Assembly: GCA_030524225.1 (NCBI GenBank)
Contig: JAUNGV010000016.1
Coordinates: 1 to 50,947 of the forward strand
Length of the DNA: 50,947 nt
Direction of reading: 5' to 3'
Origin: Eubacteriales bacterium
GTDB taxonomy: Bacteria > Bacillota > Clostridia > Lachnospirales > Lachnospiraceae
A program made the position numbers and the translations under genes. Numbering within the stretch: position 1 is the stretch's first letter; every line of letters starts with the position of its first letter. Below, one piece after another: positions 1 through 7,584 of the stretch. The notes beneath the pieces were generated by a model. It had not been told where the DNA came from, ran no database searches, and saw only the letters and a list, made by a program, of their open reading frames with translations.

Positions 1-1
1 T

Positions 2-598
2 CAAGTAATAAATTTTTTGCCGTATATTACGACTCCAGTAGCGATAGGTTTTGTGTTTTCATATATTTTTGACTGGAACAGCGGGATTTTAAATTTATTT
101 TTAACTAATATAGGATTGTTTAAAGAGAATTACTTTTGGCTACAACATACATGGTCAGCACGGGGAATCGTAGCAATAATGATTATATGGAGAAATTTTG
201 GTTATTGTATGATGATATATCTTGCAGGCATGACCTCCATAACCCCAGATGTATATGATGCTGCAGCTATTGATGGCGCAAATAAAGTAAAAACTTTTTT
301 ATATGTAACAATACCATTGCTAAAAAATATTACATCATTTCTGCTTTTGACGGCACTAATCGGAGCATTTCAAATGTTTGATGAACCAGTTCAATTGTAT
401 TCTGGATGGTCAGCATCCTCTAAAAATATTGGTGGTCCTAATTATTCTGTTCTTACTATTATTTGGAAATTCTATGATGAAGCCTTTGGAAGCAGCACGA
501 GGCTTGGATATGGAGCTGCAATAGCATATACACTTTTTCTACTGATTGGAATATGTAGTTTGATCAGTTTCTGGTTTATTAATAGGAAAGAGAGATAA
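2..598 (+). CDS. Sugar ABC transporter permease, MalF/UgpA type, 5'-truncated by window edge
   Basis: This is an inner-membrane permease of a CUT1 binding-protein-dependent sugar importer. The reading frame is open to base 2 without a stop, and the first readable residues (QVINFLPYITTPVA) already belong to the membrane core. The true start therefore lies upstream; the TTG at 17 is not a credible start. Hydrophobic segments alternate with the cytoplasmic EAA loop, seen here as DAAAIDGANKVKTF followed by VTIPLL, which docks the ATPase in this family. It ends in WFINRKER. The next permease begins at the base after its stop codon, so the two are translationally linked. No ATPase gene follows, as is usual for importers that share an MsmX-type ATPase. 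The DNA is strikingly AT-rich. The substrate is probably a product of the downstream GH30 enzyme, by inference only. Confidence 0.9.
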   Translation, partial: QVINFLPYITTPVAIGFVFSYIFDWNSGILNLFLTNIGLFKENYFWLQHTWSARGIVAIMIIWRNFGYCMMIYLAGMTSITPDVYDAAAIDGANKVKTFLYVTIPLLKNITSFLLLTALIGAFQMFDEPVQLYSGWSASSKNIGGPNYSVLTIIWKFYDEAFGSSTRLGYGAAIAYTLFLLIGICSLISFWFINRKER

Positions 599-1414
599 AT
601 GATGAGGAAGCGAATTACTATCTCAAACATATTTGTGGTAATTGTTACGATAATTTCCTTTTTTCCCTTCTATATGATGTTAGTAATGGGGACATATTAT
701 AGTGCAGATCTTTTTACAGGAATGCCCATTTGGTTTAGTGATTATTTTTTGGGAAATTTGAGGACTATACTGCAAAGTGATTTCTTATCAACTTATAGGA
801 ATAGTGTTATTGTATCATTTTGCTCTGTTTTTTTTAGTGTTTTTACAAGTGTTACAATAGGATATTCTATAGCTAAATTTAAGTTCCGATTAAAGAAAAT
901 TTTTCTTGCTATCATTTTATTAGGGATGATGATGCCGACACAAATATCAATTATTGGATATGTTATAGAGATGAGAGTGTTTCATTGGAGCAATACGTTA
1001 ATGGCTGTCATCTGTGTTTGGATAGCTAATCCGTTTAGCGCTTTTTTTATGGCACAGTTTATAAAGGATTCAGTCCCGGATGAATTGCTGGAAAGCGCAA
1101 GAATGGATGGATGTAGTGAGCCGGGGATTTTGGCAAGAATAGTTTTTCCGTGTATACGTTCGGGAGTTATGACGATTGCAACATTAGTTTTTTTGTGGTC
1201 ATGGAATAATTATTTACTTCCGCTAATAATTTTGAATAAAGATTCGGTTTATACATTACCGCTGATGATTTCGAATATAGGTGCTGCTTATCAACATGAT
1301 TATGGAGCACAAATGTTGGCACTTTCATTGTCTACATTTCCAGTACTGATTATTTTTTCTTTTGGATCTAAATATTTTATTAAAGGAATCACGGCGGGAG
1401 CAATAAAAGCATAG
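599..1414 (+). CDS. Sugar ABC transporter permease, MalG/UgpE type
   Basis: This is the second membrane subunit of the CUT1 importer, 271 residues, the usual MalG length. An N-terminal membrane anchor (ISNIFVVIVTIISFFPFYMML) is followed by five further hydrophobic segments. The EAA loop reads ESARMDGCSEPGILARIVFP and the protein ends with the family-typical FIKGITAGAIKA. Two ATGs stand in tandem at 599 and 602; the first abuts the stop of the preceding permease. The binding protein of this system must lie upstream of the window. A 31-base gap leads to the GH30 gene, so the three genes look like one operon. Base composition is as AT-rich as its neighbours on both sides. Confidence 0.93.
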   Translation: MMRKRITISNIFVVIVTIISFFPFYMMLVMGTYYSADLFTGMPIWFSDYFLGNLRTILQSDFLSTYRNSVIVSFCSVFFSVFTSVTIGYSIAKFKFRLKKIFLAIILLGMMMPTQISIIGYVIEMRVFHWSNTLMAVICVWIANPFSAFFMAQFIKDSVPDELLESARMDGCSEPGILARIVFPCIRSGVMTIATLVFLWSWNNYLLPLIILNKDSVYTLPLMISNIGAAYQHDYGAQMLALSLSTFPVLIIFSFGSKYFIKGITAGAIKA

Positions 1415-1445
1415 TTTTGATTGATTAAGTGAAAGAAGGAAGGAT

Positions 1446-2801
1446 ATGAAAAAAATACAATGTGTAGTTACTGCAAAGGATACCGGATATAGGCTTTCGT
1501 ATTTAGATAACATAATTGATCAGAGTGAAAATGATAAGAATTCAAACAACGTTAATCTTATCATAAATCCAAAAGAAAAAAAGCAGAAAGTAATTGGATT
1601 CGGCGGGGCGTTTACGGAGGCTTCTGCTGTGGCGTTAGCTGGTGTCGATAATTCTCTAAAGAGTCAGGCAATAAAAGCGTATTTTGATCCAAAGGAAGGA
1701 ATTGCATATAATTTGTGCAGGACGCCTATAGGAGCTAGTGACTTTTCACAGCATATATACTCCTATGATGATACGGAAAATGATATAGAACTTATAGATT
1801 TTTCTGTTAGAGATGATAGTGACACAATCATTCCAATGATTCATAGGGCAATGCAGTTACAGAATAATCTCTTCATTTATGCAACACCATGGAGCCCACC
1901 TGCATGGATGAAAACAAATAGGATGATGACGAATGGTGGAAAATTAAGAGAAGAATTTCGATCTGTTTATGCTAAATATTTAGTTAGGTTTATAGATGAG
2001 TATAAGAAGAATGGGATTGATTTGTGGGGACTTTCTATACAAAATGAACCTGTAGAAATACAGGAATGGCCATCCTGCTGCTATTCAGCAAAAGAAGAAG
2101 CGGATTTTATAAAGAATTATCTCATTCCGGAATTGGAAAAATACAAAAGACGAGATCTTAAGATTTTGTTATGGGATTGCAATAAAGATATTTTGTATAA
2201 TAGAATTCAAGAAGAAATGTCGATCTTACAAGATAATAAAAGTATATTTTCCGTAGCTTTTCATTGGTACTCTGGCGATTATTTTGAGGAATTAGATGCT
2301 TTACATGAGGAGTATCCAAAATTAGAATTAATTTCTACAGAAAGTTGTGTTCCTTTTTGTTTAGATATAAAAAAGTGGGATGTGGCAGAGAAATATGCGC
2401 ACGAAATAATAGGTGATTTTAATCATTGGACAAATGGATATATTGATTGGAACCTTTTTTTAGATGAGAAAGGTGGTCCTAATCTGGCAAACAATTATTG
2501 CCTATCACCAATTATTTTAGATAGAGATCATAATGAATTGATTTATCTTCCAGCTTATTTTTATATTGGACATTTTAGTAAATTCATTGAAAGAGATGCA
2601 GTTGTATTGGGACGTCGCATTGTGGGAGATATAGAAAGCTGTGCATTTATACAATCGAATGGAGAGATTGTTGTAGTGATTATGAATAAATATCAATGTG
2701 AAAATGTTATTTCTTTTCATATTGATGGTGAAAAAGAATTTTATAAGATTCGATTGTTGCCGCATAGTATAGTGACGTTGCTTATTAATAAAGAGTTTTA
2801 A
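1446..2801 (+). CDS. Glycoside hydrolase family 30 (beta-glycosidase, glucosylceramidase-like)
   Basis: This is a retaining beta-glycosidase with a GH30 (beta/alpha)8 barrel and a C-terminal beta domain. The N-terminal motif GFGGAFTEAS (about residues 51-60) is the GH30 signature. The acid/base lies in SIQNEP (E201) and the nucleophile in ISTES (E299). ATPWSPPAWMKTN is also typical. At 451 residues with no signal peptide it is full length and probably cytoplasmic, acting on oligosaccharides imported by the two preceding permeases. GH30 includes beta-glucosidases, beta-1,6-glucanases and beta-xylosidases, and I cannot tell the exact specificity. The start at 1446 follows an AAGGAAGG ribosome site. 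It is very AT-rich, unlike the GC-rich GH127 gene that converges on it. Confidence 0.93.
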   Translation: MKKIQCVVTAKDTGYRLSYLDNIIDQSENDKNSNNVNLIINPKEKKQKVIGFGGAFTEASAVALAGVDNSLKSQAIKAYFDPKEGIAYNLCRTPIGASDFSQHIYSYDDTENDIELIDFSVRDDSDTIIPMIHRAMQLQNNLFIYATPWSPPAWMKTNRMMTNGGKLREEFRSVYAKYLVRFIDEYKKNGIDLWGLSIQNEPVEIQEWPSCCYSAKEEADFIKNYLIPELEKYKRRDLKILLWDCNKDILYNRIQEEMSILQDNKSIFSVAFHWYSGDYFEELDALHEEYPKLELISTESCVPFCLDIKKWDVAEKYAHEIIGDFNHWTNGYIDWNLFLDEKGGPNLANNYCLSPIILDRDHNELIYLPAYFYIGHFSKFIERDAVVLGRRIVGDIESCAFIQSNGEIVVVIMNKYQCENVISFHIDGEKEFYKIRLLPHSIVTLLINKEF

Positions 2802-2803
2802 AA

Positions 2804-2835
2804 AATTCCTCCGGTTTTTTGCAATCGGAGGAATT
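2804..2835. terminator. Bidirectional terminator-like hairpin between convergent genes
   Basis: A perfect 10-base stem (AATTCCTCCG, 2804-2813, with CGGAGGAATT, 2826-2835) continues inward with three more weak pairs around a T-rich loop. A runs flank it on the left and TTTAAAA on the right. It lies 2 bases after the GH30 stop and 17 bases before the end of the convergent GH127 gene, so it can serve both strands. Confidence 0.75.
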
Positions 2836-2852
2836 CTTTAAAATATATAGTT

Positions 2853-4580
2853 TTATTCCTGATGCAGTTTCGTCGCGTGTGCCGTCGTGTCGTGGTAGAG
2901 GAAGTAGCGCTCGTTTTCCTGTACTTCATAGAACGGACGGAATGAAATATCGCTTCGTCCTTCGACGCTGTAGTGCAGCGGCGCTCCGGGAACGGGGCGC
3001 ATTTTTTTCGTCAGGGCCTGCACATCCATCCAGTCGTTGGGTGTCTGCAAGCCGGTGTACTCTGCAGCAAGCACGATGGGGCCGTGCAGGAAGGCGTTAG
3101 GGCCGCCCTTTACAGGATCGAAGGAGTGCATCCAGACAGAGGAGGGGAGTGTGATGACGAGCTTATCTGCATCCTGCCAGGTGCGGCGCACGGTGAGCCA
3201 TCCTTTCTTATCCACGGTCGTTTCCAGCGGTTCTCCGTTGCAGGAGAGAGTCATCGGGCCGGACAGCCAGCGCGGCATCCGCAGATGCAGAGTAAACTCT
3301 GCGGGAGCATCCATGGACAGGGAGAGCAGCACCGTCTCCGATTCAGGGAAGGCCGTGGACTGCCTGACGGCGATTGTATCGCCGTTGCGGCGCCATGTCA
3401 GGGACGAGGGCGTATACTGGCTGAGGAAGAGATCGCCGTTCTCTTCAAAGTAAATCAGCCTCTGCATCTCCGCTACGAGGAGCGGCCGTGTTCCCGTGCA
3501 GCAGGTCCAGCCGTCCTGGCGGTTTATTTTGCGCGCGCCGTACATATTGTAGTCGGAGTAGTAAATCACCTTGCCGTCCTCTGTCATGGGGATGGTAGCG
3601 GCGGTGGCGTTGTAGAGGAGGGATTCCGTCCAGTGGCCGAACTGCGCCTCCCCGGTAAAGCAGGTCAGATATTTGGAGAGACGGTAGGCGGCGTAGGAGT
3701 CACACTGCGTCTCAAAGCTGTCGTGACCGGTGCGCAGCGCGTCGATGATGCGGTACTTCGGCATGAGATGCTCGTAGTTGGGGCCGTATCCGCCGGTCGC
3801 CATGACCTCTTCCCGCTGCATAAACTCATAAAAGGTGCGCAGCGCCTTGAGATAGTAAGGATCGCGGCTGTGGGCATAGGAGGCTGCGCAGCTGGAGAAG
3901 GAGTTGACATGGCTGTAGGCGTGGCAGTACTCGGAGTAGAGTCCCGCCACCGGCCGTTTGGAAAACGGATCGGCGTCCTGATAAAACAGATCCCAGAACT
4001 CCCGGTATTCGTAGCGCTTGGCGAGAGGAAGCGCTTCCTCAATCCCCAGAATATGATAGGCATCCAGGAAGGACTCGCTCAGCGTATACCACTCGGTGGA
4101 GTTGTCGCCAAAGAGATTGTCGCGGGTCAGTTCACGGTCGGCGAATTCCACGAGATACGCGGCGCGTTCCCTGGCCTTTTCATATCCGCAGTATAAAAAG
4201 AGGTCGCAGTGCGCCCGCAGCAGCTTATCAAGATCATAGTGAGAGCGATTGGTGAGAAGGGGCGCCTTCTCCAGAGCGCCTTCCTGGCAGCGCCAGAACT
4301 CCTCAGCGAGATAGAGCGCCTTGTCCCGGAAGGCCTCGTTGCCGGAGATGGCGTACATACGGGAAAAAGCCGAGAGCCATTGACCGATCAGGAAAATACC
4401 ACGGGAATTCACATACCATCCGCTGTAGTGGATGCCGGGCGCAGGCAGGCCTGCGCTTTCTCTCATGTATTTCATGATATTGTCGTTGGGAATGTTCAGA
4501 TAGAATGACATCGTCTCGTTGAGAACTGATTTCAGCATACCGGGTTCGAGTGTCACGTCTTTGAAGTCAAAGCTTTGCAT
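2853..4580 (-). CDS. GH127-type beta-L-arabinofuranosidase (DUF1680 family)
   Basis: This protein is predicted to remove beta-L-arabinofuranosyl residues. It belongs to the DUF1680/GH127 group of (alpha/alpha)6 barrels with a zinc-bound cysteine nucleophile. Support comes from the double cysteine in DGWTCCTGTRP (C360-C361), the upstream acidic/cysteine site SFETQC (E290, C293), and TGGYGPNYE and MTEDGKVIYYSDYN. In the characterised enzyme HypBA1 the first site is spaced E-x-C; here it is E-x-x-C, so this belongs to a divergent subgroup whose specificity may differ. The 575 residues have no signal peptide. An AGGAGG site lies 7 bases before the ATG. It is the last gene of a three-gene leftward operon after the epimerase (42-base gap). 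The sequence is more GC-rich than the genes before it. Confidence 0.88.
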   Translation of the reverse strand: MQSFDFKDVTLEPGMLKSVLNETMSFYLNIPNDNIMKYMRESAGLPAPGIHYSGWYVNSRGIFLIGQWLSAFSRMYAISGNEAFRDKALYLAEEFWRCQEGALEKAPLLTNRSHYDLDKLLRAHCDLFLYCGYEKARERAAYLVEFADRELTRDNLFGDNSTEWYTLSESFLDAYHILGIEEALPLAKRYEYREFWDLFYQDADPFSKRPVAGLYSEYCHAYSHVNSFSSCAASYAHSRDPYYLKALRTFYEFMQREEVMATGGYGPNYEHLMPKYRIIDALRTGHDSFETQCDSYAAYRLSKYLTCFTGEAQFGHWTESLLYNATAATIPMTEDGKVIYYSDYNMYGARKINRQDGWTCCTGTRPLLVAEMQRLIYFEENGDLFLSQYTPSSLTWRRNGDTIAVRQSTAFPESETVLLSLSMDAPAEFTLHLRMPRWLSGPMTLSCNGEPLETTVDKKGWLTVRRTWQDADKLVITLPSSVWMHSFDPVKGGPNAFLHGPIVLAAEYTGLQTPNDWMDVQALTKKMRPVPGAPLHYSVEGRSDISFRPFYEVQENERYFLYHDTTAHATKLHQE

Positions 4581-4622
4581 AGGATACCTCCTTGAATATA
4601 TGAGTTTATATACGTGTTACAG

Positions 4623-5660
4623 TTATAAAGGTTCAGGAAACTCGCGCTTCAGCTCTTTTGCCACGTTGCCGAGAACATCGATCAGACGATCGCACCAACT
4701 GTCAAACACGGGGTCTGCTATCTGAAGCGCGGGATCAGCTAGAAGATGTTCCAGCGCCGGTTTGATGCCGGTTCGGAACGAGGTTTTGGCATGAAAACCG
4801 GGAACCAGCTTTTTCAGTTTATCGTTACAAAGTACAGCGCTTTGAACTCTTTCCCCAATCAGACAACTTTGAAAATCGTATGGTCCCGCCTGGTGAAGAA
4901 ACAGAGAAGAGACATAAAAAGGGCGGAATGGAACATCCAGTAGTTCCGCAATTGTGTGATAAATTTGATTCCAGCTCAGAATCTCGTCAGAACTGATCTG
5001 TACGATTTCTCCAACTGCGGCTGGATTTCCAGCAATCCCCAAGAATGCCGCGGCAAAATCGCTGTTGTGCGTTACTGTCCAGAGGGAGGTGCCGTCACCG
5101 GGAATTATCGTTGCCCTTCCTTCCAACATTCTCTGAATTACGGCATATCCGCCGCGATATCCGGTAATGCAAAGAGGGAGCCAGGTGTCGTCGTAGGTAT
5201 GTCCGGGCCGAATAATGGTGAAAGGGAAGGAATGCAGATTCGCTATTTTCTGCAGTTTTTCCTCACAGGCCAACTTATTTTGCGCATAATTCCAGTAGGG
5301 ATTACCGACGGGAGAATCCTCTGTAAGTATGTAATGGGGGAGCGGTCTCTTGTATACACAGGCGGAACTGATGAAAATGTACTGCTTTGTTTTGTTATGG
5401 AACAGATCGTAGTCACGTTCAATTTGATCAGGCGTTTGTACTGTAAAATCGGCAATACAGTCAAAATATTCGTTTTTGATTGCCGTAGAGATAAAATCAG
5501 AATCCGTTTGGATATCTGCGTGTATCACATGGGCGCCGGAGGGAATGGTATGAAGAGCCAGACCTCTTGTGATGAGCCAGAGTTCGTGGTTCCTGTGAAG
5601 CGCCAAATCGGAGACGGCAGAGCTGATGATGCCGGTCCCGCCGATTAGTAAAAGTTTCAT
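4623..5660 (-). CDS. NAD-dependent sugar epimerase/dehydratase (extended SDR)
   Basis: This is a cytoplasmic nucleotide-sugar or sugar epimerase-type enzyme of the extended short-chain dehydrogenase family. The N-terminal dinucleotide-binding motif is LLLIGGTGIISSAV (residues 3-16). The catalytic pair is in YWNYAQNKLACEE (Tyr-x3-Lys), followed by the IIRPGHTY segment typical of UDP-sugar epimerases. At 345 residues it has the normal family length. The start at 5660 has GGAGG 11 bases upstream. It sits between two glycoside hydrolases in a leftward operon, suggesting it converts a released sugar or a derivative. I cannot assign the substrate; the sequence also resembles CSP41-like SDR proteins of unknown reaction. 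Confidence 0.85.
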   Translation of the reverse strand: MKLLLIGGTGIISSAVSDLALHRNHELWLITRGLALHTIPSGAHVIHADIQTDSDFISTAIKNEYFDCIADFTVQTPDQIERDYDLFHNKTKQYIFISSACVYKRPLPHYILTEDSPVGNPYWNYAQNKLACEEKLQKIANLHSFPFTIIRPGHTYDDTWLPLCITGYRGGYAVIQRMLEGRATIIPGDGTSLWTVTHNSDFAAAFLGIAGNPAAVGEIVQISSDEILSWNQIYHTIAELLDVPFRPFYVSSLFLHQAGPYDFQSCLIGERVQSAVLCNDKLKKLVPGFHAKTSFRTGIKPALEHLLADPALQIADPVFDSWCDRLIDVLGNVAKELKREFPEPL

Positions 5661-5723
5661 AAAATAGAAAACCTCCTTTTCCTTCGTTCAGGCCAGAGAA
5701 AATGACCGTAAAATTTCCGGGTT

Positions 5724-7367
5724 TTATTTTTCGGAATGTTTGTAGGGATAGTCGAAAGAGATTCTTTGAATTTCAATAAAAGACGTCTCTGTCGGGCAAA
5801 GTACCTGATTGGGAAAAACAGTACCGTTGCAGTCTTGCGTTTCCGTCTGCAAACGGAGAGGAACAGAGGACTCCTCAATCCCTGTGACAGATAGGGGCTT
5901 CCCGTTTAAGTCGGTACGAATTTGGACGCCGCAGGAGCATGTGAAAAGTTTTTGCTGATCCATAAAAGCGGTCATTTCTGTTCCGTTCTGCTCTAAACGA
6001 TAGTCATGTCCGTGCATTGTCTGTACATAACTGCTGGAGGGCCATCCAAGAACGGCAGACCAGCGTATTTCGTCAAAGGCAATGTTAATTCCGCACAGGA
6101 GGGAAATATATTCCAGGGCTGCCAGGATAGTGGGGCCGTAACCTTCCGGTCCCAGCGTTGTTACAGACGCATAACGTTCAGTTTCCTCGCCCTGTGGAGC
6201 CAGACCTTCAGAACGGGTCACACAGGGCGCTCCTGTAAAGGGATCATATTGCTGTACCAGTTTTTTCTGATCACGCAGGAGAAAAAGCCATTTTTTACCA
6301 AGCATCCGGATTTCTGCTTCATGACCGTATTGTTCTAACGCCTGAATCGCTCTTTGATAAGTCAGCCCTTGTACCTGACCGCCCCAGTTGTTGAAATTGA
6401 TATTGGAGAAGCAGGGATCGTTTGCCGCGATGGAAGGAAGTGGAATCGGTGTCCAGAATTCCTCCGGATTGAACAGGTGATGTCGGATAAAACGGTCAGC
6501 CATTTCCTGATCAAAGGAGCCATAATACATACAGCGCAGATTGTTGTGAGTGAGAACATCCATAAACAGGTTGTCACAGTCTCTGTCATAACAGGCGTTC
6601 TTATCCTCGCGCCACAGGTAGTCTTTTATTTTTTTTCGCACCTGATTCGCCTTATCACGCCATATTTTGGATTCTTCCAGTTTTTCTGACAGAGTGCAGA
6701 TAGTCGCGAGTACATCTCTGCACTGGCAGGAGTAAGACATAACATCCATGGACTCATAGGGGAGGCGACCGTGTCCGATAGGAGCGTCTTCACCACCAAA
6801 GCCACCGTCTTTTACGCCGTATCGTGTAAATCGAAGAGAGTTGTCTTCACCGGTGTCCCAGGTACACCAGCTTTCCAGGCATCCGTCATTGTCACTGTCA
6901 CGGTACGTCCAGAGATAATGATCGTAAGCGACAAGAGTTTCATATAATTTCTGAAGATAGGAGGCATCCCTTCCGATCATATAGTACATTTTCAGGGCAT
7001 GGACAGGAAAACAGAATCCCTGCAGCCAGTCATAGGAGACCTGAAGCAGAAATGGTTCCTGAAACTTGATCATGCCCGGGAGACGACCACTTTTTCGCTG
7101 GTTTTCTATGAAAATCAGTTGATTATTAAGGGCGGCTTCCATGTCGCGCTTGGCATACATTTCTCCTCCCATGGGCTGTGTTTCCAACCATACGCCGTCA
7201 TAATCGGAGCCCTCGCGCAGAACCTTTTTGTCGGTAAAGATCGCTGTGTTCTGTTTGCAAAAATATTCGCAGCGATCATGAAGCTCCTGCAGCCATTTCG
7301 CGTCGCTGGTAAAGGAAACAGCGGTAGGTTGCCAATGATAATCGGTGGCTTTATATCCCGTTGCCAT
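5724..7367 (-). CDS. MGH1-like / trehalase-fold glycoside hydrolase
   Basis: This is an (alpha/alpha)6-barrel hydrolase related to the mannosylglycerate hydrolase (MGH1), GH63 and trehalase group. Recognisable segments are GRLPGMIKF, the substrate-site stretch DNDGCLESWCTWDTGEDNS and NFNNWGGQVQGLTYQRAIQAL, which carry the acid/aromatic pattern of that clan. The start is placed at the ATG at 7367 because GGAGG (7376-7380) sits 8 bases before it; a longer frame to 7397 has no ribosome site. This gives 547 residues and no signal peptide. It is the first gene of the leftward operon that continues into the epimerase after 63 bases. The substrate is unknown; an alpha-linked gluco- or manno-oligosaccharide is likely from the family. 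Confidence 0.82.
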   Translation of the reverse strand: MATGYKATDYHWQPTAVSFTSDAKWLQELHDRCEYFCKQNTAIFTDKKVLREGSDYDGVWLETQPMGGEMYAKRDMEAALNNQLIFIENQRKSGRLPGMIKFQEPFLLQVSYDWLQGFCFPVHALKMYYMIGRDASYLQKLYETLVAYDHYLWTYRDSDNDGCLESWCTWDTGEDNSLRFTRYGVKDGGFGGEDAPIGHGRLPYESMDVMSYSCQCRDVLATICTLSEKLEESKIWRDKANQVRKKIKDYLWREDKNACYDRDCDNLFMDVLTHNNLRCMYYGSFDQEMADRFIRHHLFNPEEFWTPIPLPSIAANDPCFSNINFNNWGGQVQGLTYQRAIQALEQYGHEAEIRMLGKKWLFLLRDQKKLVQQYDPFTGAPCVTRSEGLAPQGEETERYASVTTLGPEGYGPTILAALEYISLLCGINIAFDEIRWSAVLGWPSSSYVQTMHGHDYRLEQNGTEMTAFMDQQKLFTCSCGVQIRTDLNGKPLSVTGIEESSVPLRLQTETQDCNGTVFPNQVLCPTETSFIEIQRISFDYPYKHSEK

Positions 7368-7414
7368 AAAAATCCCCTCCTTATTCCGATAGTTCACGTT
7401 ATAACAATATGAGC

Positions 7415-7442
7415 AGTCTATAGTGGTTCAGTTTTATATCAA
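7415..7442 (-). promoter_or_regulatory. Possible sigma-A promoter for the 7367-2853 operon
   Basis: Reading the minus strand, TTGATA (7442-7437) is followed after 16 bases by TAGACT (7420-7415). The start codon lies about 48 bases downstream. The match is only moderate, and other AT-rich hexamers exist nearby. Confidence 0.35.
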
Positions 7443-7584
7443 CTAGAAAACGCTCCGATACCGTAACTATTTTGTATGAAACATATTGGCAGAAGAACAT
7501 GTTGGAATTATAACAGCTGATAAAAACGGGCGTCTATAGGAAAGCAGGAAGAAGAAAATATAGTCCTATCGAGTAAAAAAAAGT

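Noticed and set aside
2973-4196. 407-codon open frame on the plus strand opposite the GH127 gene
   Set aside because: It is antisense to a clear enzyme, has no recognisable motifs or ribosome site, and arises from GC-rich codon bias.
7501-7584. Terminator for the first kinase-regulator operon
   Set aside because: Only a 7-base complementarity (ATAGGA/TCCTAT region) with a long loop is visible; too weak to report as a feature.
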